DNA from: Micromonospora sp. NBRC 110009
Lineage (GTDB): Bacteria; Actinomycetota; Actinomycetes; Mycobacteriales; Micromonosporaceae
Assembly (NCBI RefSeq): GCF_030518795.1
Contig: NZ_CP130427.1
Coordinates: forward strand, 2,108,001 to 2,172,000
Length of the DNA: 64,000 bases
Direction of reading: 5' to 3'
Below are positions 32,841-42,537 of the stretch, piece after piece (position 1 is the stretch's first letter; each line of letters starts with the position of its first letter). The translations under genes and the position numbers were made by a program. The notes beneath the pieces are model-generated. The model made no database searches. It was given only the letters and a program-made list of their open reading frames with translations, and was not told the origin of the DNA.

Positions 32841-33479
32841 TCAGTCGGCCGGCGGACGCCAGGTGACGCCGCGCAGGAGCTGGTCGGCGCCGAGCCAGGC
32901 CACGTTCATCATCCGGGTGGCGGTCTTCTCCGGGTCGGCCTCGGGGTGGTCGGCGAGCCAGTCGGCCAGTGACTCGGTGGCGCCGACCAGGGCGTACGCG
33001 ACCACCTCCAGGTCGGTGGCGCCGACCTCGCGCCCCTTGGCCCGCAGGGCGTGGTCCAGCATTCCGGCGACCACCTCGACCAGCCGGCCGCGCATGGTGG
33101 CCAGCTCGGCGGCGAACGGCTGGGAGCCGCGCGCCTGCCGGTAGAGCACCGCCCAGCCGTCCCGGTGCGCCCCGACGAAGCCGAAGAAGGCGCGCAGCCC
33201 GCGCCAGAGCCGATCGTCGGCGGGCAGGTCCGGGGCGGCCGCCCCGGCGATGGCCTCCATCATCCGGGTGCCCTCCCGGTGCAGGCAGGCGACGAAGAGC
33301 TCCTCCTTCGTCCCCAGGTACGCGTAGACCATCGGCTTGGAGATGCCGGCGTCGTCGGCGATCTCGTCCATGCTGGCCGCGTGGAAGCCCCGGCGGGAGA
33401 AGACCTTGACCGCCGCGTCGAGCATCTGCTGCTCGCGGACGGCCCGGGGCAGGCGCTTGAAGGTGGGTGTGCTGGACAC
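32841..33479 (-). CDS. TetR-family transcriptional regulator
   Basis: The 212-residue protein has an N-terminal helix-turn-helix typical of TetR: RLPRAVREQQMLDAAVKVFSRRGFHAASMDEIADDAGISKPMVYAYLGTKEELFVACLH. The C-terminal ligand/dimer domain of about 140 residues contains an ALVGATESLADWL segment. GTG 33479 is chosen because the -10 hexamer TATGCT (minus strand, 33491-33486) lies six bases upstream, implying a leaderless transcript. The palindrome at 33495-33520 overlaps its -35 region. It is divergent from SCP2 and acyl-CoA dehydrogenase genes, which are likely targets. A lipid-derived CoA ligand is a reasonable guess. Confidence 0.85.
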   Translation of the reverse strand: MSSTPTFKRLPRAVREQQMLDAAVKVFSRRGFHAASMDEIADDAGISKPMVYAYLGTKEELFVACLHREGTRMMEAIAGAAAPDLPADDRLWRGLRAFFGFVGAHRDGWAVLYRQARGSQPFAAELATMRGRLVEVVAGMLDHALRAKGREVGATDLEVVAYALVGATESLADWLADHPEADPEKTATRMMNVAWLGADQLLRGVTWRPPAD

Positions 33480-33494
33480 CTTGCGAGCATACCT

Positions 33495-33520
33495 ACTCGT
33501 GCGTAAGGTTACGCGGGAGT
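33495..33520. promoter_or_regulatory. 26-base palindrome, probable TetR operator
   Basis: The 12-base arms ACTCGTGCGTAA (33495-33506) and TTACGCGGGAGT (33509-33520) match in 10 of 12 positions around a central GG. It is followed by the smaller GGTTAC/GTAACC repeat (33507-33512 and 33519-33524). It sits in the divergent promoter region between the TetR gene and the SCP2 gene and overlaps the TetR -35 position. Confidence 0.6.
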
Positions 33521-33556
33521 AACCAAAGTCGGACCGCCCCGAGAGGTGCATCCCCC

Positions 33557-34009
33557 ATGACTGACTTCGACCCGGCCAGCTTCGCGAACGTCGGCCCCAA
33601 GGAGTTCGCGCAGCTGGTCAAGTCCACCCCCGACGACAAGATCGCCGAGATCATGTCCGGTGACCTGCGCGGCAAGGTTCTGAGCGAGGTCTTCAACCGG
33701 ATGCCGACGCTGTTCCGCGCCGACCGCGCCGGCTCCACCAACGCGGTCATCCACTGGAACATCACCGGTCGCCCGGACGGTGGCACCGACACCTACGAGA
33801 TCGTCATCGAGAACGGCACCTGCACCGTCTCGGAGACCCCGACCCGCGACCCGAAGCTCAGCCTCACCATGGGCCCGGTCGAGTTCCTGAAGATCGTCTC
33901 CGGTGGCGCCAACCCCGTCATGATGTTCATGACCGGCAAGCTGAAGGCCAAGGGCGACCTGGGCCTGGCGGCCAACATCGCCAACCTGTTCGACATCCCC
34001 AAGGCCTGA
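33557..34009 (+). CDS. SCP2 sterol-binding domain protein
   Basis: The 150-residue protein fits the SCP2 fold: DKIAEIMSGDLRGKVLSEVFNRMPTLFRADRAG, then AVIHWNITGRPDGGTDTYEIVIENGTCTVSETP, the ligand tunnel segment LSLTMGPVEFLKIVSGGANPVMMFMTGKLKAKGDLGLAANIANLF. SCP2 proteins bind or present lipids and acyl-CoA. It precedes the acyl-CoA dehydrogenase by one base, so the two are likely cotranscribed. GAGAGG about ten bases before the ATG is the ribosome site. The TetR palindrome lies upstream. Confidence 0.88.
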   Translation: MTDFDPASFANVGPKEFAQLVKSTPDDKIAEIMSGDLRGKVLSEVFNRMPTLFRADRAGSTNAVIHWNITGRPDGGTDTYEIVIENGTCTVSETPTRDPKLSLTMGPVEFLKIVSGGANPVMMFMTGKLKAKGDLGLAANIANLFDIPKA

Positions 34010-34010
34010 G

Positions 34011-35225
34011 ATGGTGGAGTTCTCGCTCGACCTGAACGAGGAACAGCGGGACCTTCGCGACTGGGTGCACGGCTTCGCCGCCGAGGTCGTGCGCCCGGCC
34101 GCGGCCGAGTGGGACGCACGGGAGGAGACTCCCTGGCCGATCATCCAGGAGGCCGCGAAGGTCGGCCTGTACGGGTTCGAATTCCTCGCCACCTGCTGGG
34201 CCGACCCCACCGGCCTCTCGCTCCCGATCGCCAGCGAAGAGCTCTTCTGGGGCGACGCCGGCATCGGGCTGGGCATCTTCGGCACCTCGCTCGCGGTCGC
34301 CGCCATCTACGGCGCCGGCACCCCGGACCAGCTCGTCGAGTGGGTGCCGCAGTGCTTCGGTGACGTCGACCAGCCCGCGGTCGCCGCGTTCTGCACCACC
34401 GAGCCGGAGGCCGGCTCCGACGTCGGGTCGATGCGTACCCGCGCCGCCTACGACGAGGCCACCGACGAGTGGGTGCTGAACGGGCAGAAGGCGTACGCCA
34501 CCAACGGCGGGATCGCCGGGGTGCACGTGGTCACCGCCTCGGTCGACCCCGAGCTGGGCTCCCGGGGCCAGGCGGCGTTCGTCGTACCGCCGGGCACGCC
34601 GGGGCTCAACGCCACCCGCAAGCTGCGCAAGCTCGGGCTGCGCGCGTCGCACACCGCCGACGTCTTCCTCGACGACGTACGGGTGCCGGGACGCTGCCTG
34701 CTCGGCGGCCGGGAGGCCCTGGACGAGCGGTTGGCCCGGGCCCGGTCCGGGCAGCGCGCCTCCGGCCAGGCCGCGATGCGCACCTTCGAACTGTCCCGCC
34801 CGACCGTCGGCGCCCAGGCGCTCGGCGTGGCCCGCGCCGCGTACGAGTACGCCCTGGACTACGCGAAGGACCGGGTCCAGTTCGGACGGCCGATCATCGA
34901 GAACCAGGCGGTCGCGTTCGCGCTCGCCGACATGAAGATGGAGATCGACGCGGCCCGGCTGCTGGTCTGGCGGGCCTCCTGGATGGGCCGCAACAACCGG
35001 CCGTTCACGGCGGGCGAGGGCTCGATGTCCAAGCTCAAGGCCGGCGAGGTCGCCGTCTCGGTGACCGAGAAGGCGGTCCAGCTCCTCGGCGGCGCCGGCT
35101 TCCTGCGCGACCACCCGGTGGAGCGGTGGTACCGCGACGCCAAGATCTACACCATCTTCGAAGGTACCTCCGAGATCCAGCGGCTGGTCATCTCCCGGGC
35201 CATCTCCGGGATGCAGATCCGCTGA
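34011..35225 (+). CDS. Acyl-CoA dehydrogenase
   Basis: The 404-residue FAD enzyme makes trans-2-enoyl-CoA. The N-terminal helical domain starts MVEFSLDLNEEQRDLRDWVHGFAAEVV. FCTTEPEAGSDVGSMRTRA and LNGQKAYATNGGIAG contact the flavin and substrate. The C-terminal domain has VQFGRPIIENQAVAFALADM and QLLGGAGFLRDHPVERWYRDAKIYTIFEGTSEIQ, with the catalytic Glu in IFEGTSEIQ. Length is normal. It follows the SCP2 gene by one base, and the two probably act together on a bound lipid CoA. Chain-length preference is not determined. Confidence 0.92.
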   Translation: MVEFSLDLNEEQRDLRDWVHGFAAEVVRPAAAEWDAREETPWPIIQEAAKVGLYGFEFLATCWADPTGLSLPIASEELFWGDAGIGLGIFGTSLAVAAIYGAGTPDQLVEWVPQCFGDVDQPAVAAFCTTEPEAGSDVGSMRTRAAYDEATDEWVLNGQKAYATNGGIAGVHVVTASVDPELGSRGQAAFVVPPGTPGLNATRKLRKLGLRASHTADVFLDDVRVPGRCLLGGREALDERLARARSGQRASGQAAMRTFELSRPTVGAQALGVARAAYEYALDYAKDRVQFGRPIIENQAVAFALADMKMEIDAARLLVWRASWMGRNNRPFTAGEGSMSKLKAGEVAVSVTEKAVQLLGGAGFLRDHPVERWYRDAKIYTIFEGTSEIQRLVISRAISGMQIR

Positions 35226-35242
35226 TCGCCGGCGGACCCCGA

Positions 35243-35295
35243 CCCGACCCGCGCCGACACCCGCTGTGCCGAGCGGTACGTCGACGCGGGTCGGG
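35243..35295. terminator. Hairpin terminator after the acyl-CoA dehydrogenase gene
   Basis: The 11-base arms CCCGACCCGCG (35243-35253) and CGCGGGTCGGG (35285-35295) enclose 31 bases with an inner CCGCT/AGCGG stem. It starts 17 bases after the stop codon. Confidence 0.6.
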
Positions 35296-35436
35296 CCGCC
35301 GGTCCACCTTCCACACCGACCGTAGGGCGGCGACCGCGCAGGGTGCAAACCGGCCGGCAAAGGACCGCGCCGACTGGGCTCCCCGCCTCCAGGCATGCAT
35401 GATCGGGAGAAACTCTCGCCGAAGGAGGGCCGCGAC

Positions 35437-37002
35437 TTGGACCTGCCGTTCATCGTCGCCACGCTGACCCGACGCGGACTGCTCACCCCGGGCCGCCCGA
35501 TCCGGGTCGCCTCCCAGCTGAACGCGCTGCGCAGGTGGGGCTGGAGTCTCGCCGGCGAGCTGCGCCAGGCGGCCGCGCGCGACCCCGGCCGGGTCGCCGT
35601 CGTCGACGAGCACGGTGCCACGCTGACGTACCAGGAACTGCTGGACCGCTCCGAGCGGCTGGCCCGGTCGATGCGGGCCGGGCTCGGCGTGCAGGCCGGC
35701 GACCGGATCGGCGTGCTCTGCCGCAACCACCACGGGCTGATCGAGGCGGTCGTCGCGGCGATGCTGCTCGGCGCGGACGCCGTACTGGTCAACACCGGGC
35801 TCTCCGCGGCGCAGCTCGCCACCGTGGCCGAGGAACAGGCGCTGCGGGTGCTGGTGCACGACGCCGAGTTCGCCGAGCGGATCCTCGGCCTCCCCGCCGA
35901 CCTGCACCGGGTCGACGAGCGCGGGCACGAGGAGCTGATCGCCGGCGCCCTCCCCGGGGACCAGCTCCAGCCGCCCGAGCGGGACGGCCGGACCATCGTC
36001 CTCACCTCCGGCACCACCGGCGCGCCGAAGGGGGCCCGGCGCCCCACCCCGCACGGCTTCGGCCCGCTGGTCTCGATCATCGACCGCATCCCGCTGCACG
36101 TCCGGGACACCGTGATGATCGCCGCGCCGATCTTCCACACCTGGGGGTACGCCGCCCTCCAGGTGTCGTTCGCGCTGCGCGCCACCATCGTGCTGCACCG
36201 CCGGTTCGACCCGGCCGCCACGCTCGCCGCCCTGACGGCGCAGCACTGCGACGCGCTCTTCGCCGTACCGGTGATGCTGCAACGGCTGATGGAGGTGCCG
36301 GCGCCGGACCCACGGCCGCCACTGAAGGTGGTCGCGGTCAGCGGCTCCGCCCTGCCCGGCGGGCTGGCCACCGCCTTCATGGACCGCTACGGCGACTGCA
36401 TCTACAACCTCTACGGCTCGACCGAGGTCTCCTGGGCGTCCATCGCCGGCCCGGCCGACCTGCGCCAGGCGCCCAACACGGCCGGCCGCCCGCCGCACGG
36501 CACCCGGCTGGAGATCCTCGACGACGCCGGCGAGCCGGTCCGGGACGGCGTGGTCGGGCGGATCTTCGTGGGCAACGAGATGCTCTTCGAGGGGTACACC
36601 TCGGGGGCCACCCGGGAGAGCCACGACGGCCTGCTGAACACCGGCGACCTGGGTCGGGTCAGCGCCGACGGCCTGCTCTTCGTCGACGGGCGGGCCGACG
36701 ACATGATCGTCTCGGGCGGCGAGAACGTCTTCCCTTCCGAGGTGGAGGACCTGATCGCCCGGTTGCCGCAGGTGCGCGAGGTCGCGGTGATCGGCGTACC
36801 GGACGCGGAGTACGGCCAGCGGCTGGCCGCGTTCCTGGCCCTGCAGGCGGGCGAGCAGCTCGACCCGGAGGCGGTCCGCGAGTACGTGCGGCACTACCTG
36901 GCGCGGTTCTCGGTGCCCCGGGACGTGATCTTCGTGAAGTACCTGCCGCGGAACGCCACCGGCAAGGTGCTCGCTCGGGAGCTGCGCCGCTACTACGGGT
37001 GA
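35437..37002 (+). CDS. AMP-dependent acyl-CoA synthetase/ligase (fatty acid CoA ligase)
   Basis: The 521-residue enzyme activates a carboxylic acid to its CoA thioester through an acyl adenylate. Motifs are TIVLTSGTTGAPKGARR (A3, P-loop), NLYGSTEVSWASI (A5), LLNTGDLGRV (A7), VDGRADDMIVSGGENVFPSEVEDL (A8 hinge) and LPRNATGKVLARELR with the catalytic Lys (A10). It resembles actinobacterial long-chain ligases. TTG 35437 is chosen because AAGGAGG lies eight bases upstream; ATG 35395 is in frame but lacks a ribosome site. It is downstream of the acyl-CoA dehydrogenase but separated by a hairpin, so probably transcribed on its own. Confidence 0.88.
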   Translation: MDLPFIVATLTRRGLLTPGRPIRVASQLNALRRWGWSLAGELRQAAARDPGRVAVVDEHGATLTYQELLDRSERLARSMRAGLGVQAGDRIGVLCRNHHGLIEAVVAAMLLGADAVLVNTGLSAAQLATVAEEQALRVLVHDAEFAERILGLPADLHRVDERGHEELIAGALPGDQLQPPERDGRTIVLTSGTTGAPKGARRPTPHGFGPLVSIIDRIPLHVRDTVMIAAPIFHTWGYAALQVSFALRATIVLHRRFDPAATLAALTAQHCDALFAVPVMLQRLMEVPAPDPRPPLKVVAVSGSALPGGLATAFMDRYGDCIYNLYGSTEVSWASIAGPADLRQAPNTAGRPPHGTRLEILDDAGEPVRDGVVGRIFVGNEMLFEGYTSGATRESHDGLLNTGDLGRVSADGLLFVDGRADDMIVSGGENVFPSEVEDLIARLPQVREVAVIGVPDAEYGQRLAAFLALQAGEQLDPEAVREYVRHYLARFSVPRDVIFVKYLPRNATGKVLARELRRYYG

Positions 37003-37101
37003 GACAGCGCCCACAGGGGACGCTCAGATTTGCCCCCGTACGGTACCGTTTCACCGCCGGCGGTCCCCGGCGGATCCGTTCTCTCGTGCGGGAGCTGCTC
37101 C

Positions 37102-38634
37102 ATGGTTCGACTCCGCCGGCGCTGGGCACTGGGTCTCCTTCTCGGTGGTGCCTCGGCGGCCGCCCTCGGCATCACCGAACCCGTCCTCGGCCACCACCGC
37201 ACCGGCACCCTGGTCCGCCGGCCCGGCCCGCCCGTGCCACTCGAGAACCGCGCCGCCGGGGAGCCCTGGTGGCCGGACGGCGGCGCCCCGGCCGCCGACG
37301 ACCAGCAGCGGCAGATCCAGGGGTACGCCTCGGCGACCAGCGTCGCCCCCGGCGAGTCCATCGACTTCCACGTCGCGGTCAACCCCGCCGGCCCGTTCCG
37401 GATCTCGATCCACCGCCTCGGCTGGTACGCCGGTGCCGGCGCCCGCACCGTGCTGACCAGCCGGGAGTTCCAGGGCACCCCGCAAGCCGTGCCGCCCGCC
37501 GACCCGCGGACCGGGGCCATCGCCTGCCGGTGGCCGGTTTCCTGGACCCTCCGGGTGCCCGACCACTGGACGTCCGGCCTCTACCAGGCCGTCTTTCACT
37601 CAACCGACGGCTGGCGGGCCTGCACCCCCTTCGTGGTCCGCGACGACCGGCGCGCCGCCGCGCTCTGCGTGGTGCTCCCGGTGACCACCTGGCAGGCGTA
37701 CAACCAGTGGCCGGCGGACCGGCGCAACGGCAAGAGCCTCTACAACGGCTACCGCGCCACCGGGCAGCGGGATCCCCTGCTCCGGGCCCGGGAGGTCTGC
37801 TTCGACCGGCCGTACCCCAACGACGGCACCCCCAGCCAGTTCAGCAAGGACGAGGACGCGATCCGGTGGCTGGAACGCAGCGGGTACGACCTCAGCTACG
37901 CGACCAGCCTCGACCTGCACTCCGGCCGGCTCGACCCGAAGCGGTACCGGGGGATCGTGTTCTGCGGGCACGACGAGTACTGGTCCCGGGAGATGCGCCA
38001 GGCGGCCGAGGCGGCGGTGGCCGCCGGCACCAGCCTCGCGTTCTTCGGCGCCAACAGCATCTACTGGCACGCCCGGATCCGCCCCGGTGACGACGGCCGG
38101 CCGGAGCGGGTGGTCGCCTGCGCCAAGGCCCTCGCCGACCCGGACGCGGACGCCGCCGGCCCGACCACCACCTGGCGCGCCCTCGGCAACCCCGAGCAGG
38201 CGCTGCTCGGGGTGCAGTACAACGGCGTGGTGCTGACCCCGCAGCCGCTGGTGGTGCGATCGGCGGACCACTGGGTCTGGGCCGGCACCGGGGTGAAGAA
38301 CGGCGACCGGATCCCCGGGCTGATCGGCGGCGAGGCGGACGGGTTCCGCCGCGGCGGCCATCACCCGACCGGGGTGGACGCGGCGATCCTCAGCAAGTCG
38401 CCGTACCCGGCGGCCGAGGGCGGGCGCCGGGTGCAGAACGCCCACGTGTACGAGACGACGAACGGCACCGTCGTCTTCGCCACCGGCACCCTCAACTGGA
38501 CCATGGCGCTGAACCGGCAGGGCGTCCAGGACGAGCGGATCAAGCGGGCCACCGCCAACGTCCTCGACCGGATGGTCAACCGGTCGGCCGGCGCCACAGG
38601 CCGGGGACGACCGGCCCCACCCGCGCGCCCATAG
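37102..38634 (+). CDS. Secreted N,N-dimethylformamidase beta-subunit-like protein
   Basis: The 510-residue protein starts at ATG 37102 with an export signal containing RRR (VRLRRRWALGLLLGGASAAALG). The mature region has the DMFase large-subunit-like layout: QIQGYASATSVAPGESIDFHV and RISIHRLGWYAGAGAR (beta sandwich), SWTLRVPDHWTSGLYQAVF, then VVLPVTTWQAYNQW, YPNDGTPSQFSKDEDAIRWLE, VFCGHDEYWSREMRQA and ETTNGTVVFATGTLNWTMAL. The true enzyme hydrolyses dimethylformamide, but most actinobacterial members are secreted and of unknown substrate. The Glu in HDEYW corresponds to a conserved residue. Signal type (Sec or Tat) is uncertain. It is convergent with purD. Confidence 0.83.
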   Translation: MVRLRRRWALGLLLGGASAAALGITEPVLGHHRTGTLVRRPGPPVPLENRAAGEPWWPDGGAPAADDQQRQIQGYASATSVAPGESIDFHVAVNPAGPFRISIHRLGWYAGAGARTVLTSREFQGTPQAVPPADPRTGAIACRWPVSWTLRVPDHWTSGLYQAVFHSTDGWRACTPFVVRDDRRAAALCVVLPVTTWQAYNQWPADRRNGKSLYNGYRATGQRDPLLRAREVCFDRPYPNDGTPSQFSKDEDAIRWLERSGYDLSYATSLDLHSGRLDPKRYRGIVFCGHDEYWSREMRQAAEAAVAAGTSLAFFGANSIYWHARIRPGDDGRPERVVACAKALADPDADAAGPTTTWRALGNPEQALLGVQYNGVVLTPQPLVVRSADHWVWAGTGVKNGDRIPGLIGGEADGFRRGGHHPTGVDAAILSKSPYPAAEGGRRVQNAHVYETTNGTVVFATGTLNWTMALNRQGVQDERIKRATANVLDRMVNRSAGATGRGRPAPPARP

Positions 38635-38687
38635 CCGGCCGGCCCGGCGTCGCCCGCCGCGCCTTCGCCGGCGGCGGCCGTTGCCGG

Positions 38688-39935
38688 TCAGGCGGGAACG
38701 ATGATCTCGCCGGCGACCGCAGCCGCGGCGATGTCGGTGCGGTGGTGCGAGCCGGCCAGCTCGATGCCGCGGACCAGGGCGTACGCGGCGTCCCGCGCGG
38801 CGGCGAGGTCCGGGCCGGTGGCCGTACCGCAGAGGACCCGGCCCCCAGCGGAGCGCACGGTGCCGTCGGCGTCCCGGCGGGTGCCGGCGTGGATGACGCC
38901 CGGGCGGTCGGCACCGGTGATCACGTCGCCGGTACGCCGTGCCGCCGGGTAGCCCTCGGCCGCCACCACGACGGTGACCGCCGCGCCCTGCCGCCAGCGC
39001 AGCGGCGGGTGCGCGGCGAGCGTGCCGGTGGCGGCGGCGTGCAGCAGCCCGGCGAGCGGGGTCTCCAGCAGCGCGAGGACGACCTGCGTCTCCGGATCGC
39101 CGAAGCGGGCGTTGAACTCGATCACGCGGGGCCCGGCGGCGGTGATCGCCAGACCGACGTAGAGCAGGCCGGCGAAGGGGGTCCCCCGGCGGCGCATCTC
39201 GGCCAGCGTCGGGTGCACGACGTCGCGCATCACCTCGTCGACCAGCCCGGACGGCGCCCAGGGCAGCGGCGCGTACGCCCCCATGCCGCCGGTGTTCGGC
39301 CCGGTGTCGCCGTCGCCGACCCGCTTGAAGTCCTGCGCGGGCAGCAGCGGCACGGCGGCCTCGCCGTCGGTGACCACGAACAGGGACACCTCCGGCCCGG
39401 CGAGGTACTCCTCGATCACCACCCGGCCGCACTCCTGTGCGTGCTGCTCGGCGACCGCCCGGTCGCCGGTCACCACGACGCCCTTGCCGGCGGCCAGCCC
39501 GTCGTTCTTCACCACGTACGGCGGCCCGAACTCGTCCAGCGCGGTGCCGGTGCTCGCCCCGTCCGTGCAGGTGTACGCCCGGGCGGTGGGCACGCCGGCG
39601 GCGGTCATCACGTCCTTGGCGAACGTCTTGGAGCCCTCCAGCCGGGCCGCCTCGGCCCCCGGGCCGAACGCCGGGATGCCCTTGGCGCGTACCGCGTCGG
39701 CGACCCCGGCCACCAGCGGCGCCTCCGGGCCGATCACCACCAGGTCGACGCCGACCTCCACGGCGAGCGCCGCCACGGCCGCCGGGTCGGTGGGGTTCAC
39801 CTCCCGCAGCTCGGCCACCGCCGCGATGCCGGGATTGCCCGGCGCGGCGACCAGCAGCTCCACCCCCGGATCGCCGGCCAGCCCCAGGGCGAGCGCATGC
39901 TCCCGCCCACCACCACCCACAAGAAGAACCCGCAC
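38688..39935 (-). CDS. purD: Phosphoribosylamine-glycine ligase (GAR synthetase)
   Basis: The 415-residue ATP-grasp enzyme joins glycine to phosphoribosylamine in step two of purine synthesis. It starts VRVLLVGGGGREHALALGLAGDP and contains DLVVIGPEAPLVAGVADAV, GPGAEAARLEGSKTFAKDVM, YVVKNDGLAAGKGVVV, EEYLAGPEVSLFVVTDG, GDTGPNTGGMGAYAPLP and VIEFNARFGDPETQVVL. GTG 39935 is chosen from alignment with other PurD starts; ATG 39956 would add seven residues. It is followed on its left by the convergent dimethylformamidase-like gene and on its right by a dispersed inverted repeat and purA. Confidence 0.94.
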   Translation of the reverse strand: MRVLLVGGGGREHALALGLAGDPGVELLVAAPGNPGIAAVAELREVNPTDPAAVAALAVEVGVDLVVIGPEAPLVAGVADAVRAKGIPAFGPGAEAARLEGSKTFAKDVMTAAGVPTARAYTCTDGASTGTALDEFGPPYVVKNDGLAAGKGVVVTGDRAVAEQHAQECGRVVIEEYLAGPEVSLFVVTDGEAAVPLLPAQDFKRVGDGDTGPNTGGMGAYAPLPWAPSGLVDEVMRDVVHPTLAEMRRRGTPFAGLLYVGLAITAAGPRVIEFNARFGDPETQVVLALLETPLAGLLHAAATGTLAAHPPLRWRQGAAVTVVVAAEGYPAARRTGDVITGADRPGVIHAGTRRDADGTVRSAGGRVLCGTATGPDLAAARDAAYALVRGIELAGSHHRTDIAAAAVAGEIIVPA

Positions 39936-39972
39936 GACCCCGCATCCTACTGACACCCCACCCCACCCCCGT

Positions 39973-40029
39973 TGATCATGAAGTCAGCGGCACGATTTGA
40001 GATCGACCTTGCCGCCAACTTCATGATCA
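39973..40029. repeat. Dispersed Micromonospora-type inverted repeat between purD and purA
   Basis: The perfect 12-base arms TGATCATGAAGT (39973-39984) and ACTTCATGATCA (40018-40029) enclose 33 bases that hold an inner GCGGCA/TGCCGC stem. Repeats with this GTTGATCATGAAGT-type wording are abundant between genes in Micromonospora genomes as I recall. It could fold as a transcription terminator after purA. Confidence 0.7.
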
Positions 40030-40051
40030 CCGGGAGGCGAGTGGGGTGGGG

Positions 40052-41383
<1,332 letters not shown>

Positions 41384-41463
41384 TCAGCGAGCCCGGGGTG
41401 TCAGGCTAACAAGTAGTGACGACGGGACCGGCAGGGGTTCGTCGAGAAGCAGGAGGCTCCTTC

Positions 41464-42462
41464 GTGTACGACGTGGTGCTGCTCACCCTCGGCTCGGAGC
41501 GGGACGCTCCCGGTGGGGGCTGCGGCAGCGGTGGAGCCTGCTGTGGTGGCGCCGCCGAGGCGGCCGGGGAGCAGTCCGAGGAGCGCTGCGAGACGCCCCG
41601 CGTACCGGCGCTGGCCTGCGCGGACGCGCTGACCGCCCGGGGTGCCCGGGTGGAGACCGTCACCGCCCGCTCGGACGCCGAGATCGACCAGGTGCTGGCC
41701 CGCCTCGACGGGCCGCCGCGTCCCGACGGCCTCACCTGGCCGGACCCCGACTCCAAGACCCGGCTGGTCGTCGCCACGGCCAGCGACGGTCAGTTGCGGG
41801 CCGTCCTGCGCCGGCTGGTCCGGCGGTACGCTCCGCCGCCCAGCCGCCGTCCGGACGACCTGCCCGGCAACCGGACCGTCCCCGACCTGCCGCCGGTCGG
41901 CGTACTGCCGCTCGATCCGGCCCGGACCGGGACGGCGCGGGACCTGGCCGCGCAGCTCGGGCTGCCCCGCGATCCGGCGGCGGTGGCCGCGGCGGTGCTG
42001 GACGGCACACCCCGCCGGCTCGACCTGCTGCGCAACGACGGCGGCTCGGTGACCCTGGACGGCGCGCTGTTCGGCGCGGCCGACGACGCGGGCCGGCCGC
42101 TGCACTGGCGCGCCCGGGTCGAGGTCGACGGCGCGATCCTCTCGAACGGCGAGGACCCGCTGATGGCCTGCGCGGTCGGCAACGCCGGCGGGTACGCGCG
42201 CCTCGACGACGTGACCCTGCTGGCCGACCCGGACCCGACCGACGGCCGGGTCGAGGTGGCGGTGGCAGTTCCCGTGGTCACCCGGTCCGCGTTGGGCAGG
42301 AAGCGGGTCCGACTCGAGGTACGCCGGGCCCGGGGCCGGGCCGTGGCGGTGGCGCCGCGCGACGCGAAGGTGCCCTTCCTCGACGACGGCGTCGAGGGCG
42401 AGCTGAGCCGGAAGCGGTCCTGGTGGACCGAACCGGGCGCCTGGGCCGTCTGGACGGCCTGA
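41464..42462 (+). CDS. Degenerate diacylglycerol-kinase-like protein with a Cys/Gly-rich insert
   Basis: The 332-residue protein resembles the lipid kinase (DAGK/YegS) catalytic fold: VGVLPLDPARTGTARDLAAQLGLPRDPAAVAAAVLDGTPRRLDLL corresponds to the GTGNDFA region, followed by SNGEDPLMACAVGNAGGYARLDD. The usual GGDGT nucleotide loop is replaced by TASDGQLRAVL, and the GTGND motif reads PARTGTA, so catalytic activity is doubtful. Residues about 14-45 hold GGGCGSGGACCGG plus another Cys, which may bind metal or pair. GTG 41464 follows AGGAGG. Adjacent to purA. Possibly a regulatory pseudo-kinase; function not known. Confidence 0.7.
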   Translation: MYDVVLLTLGSERDAPGGGCGSGGACCGGAAEAAGEQSEERCETPRVPALACADALTARGARVETVTARSDAEIDQVLARLDGPPRPDGLTWPDPDSKTRLVVATASDGQLRAVLRRLVRRYAPPPSRRPDDLPGNRTVPDLPPVGVLPLDPARTGTARDLAAQLGLPRDPAAVAAAVLDGTPRRLDLLRNDGGSVTLDGALFGAADDAGRPLHWRARVEVDGAILSNGEDPLMACAVGNAGGYARLDDVTLLADPDPTDGRVEVAVAVPVVTRSALGRKRVRLEVRRARGRAVAVAPRDAKVPFLDDGVEGELSRKRSWWTEPGAWAVWTA

Positions 42463-42537
42463 CCACCGTCGATCCCCGGTCCGCCCGCCCGATCACCCGG
42501 ACGGCCTATCCTCGGGCGGGAGGAATGGGGAGGAACC

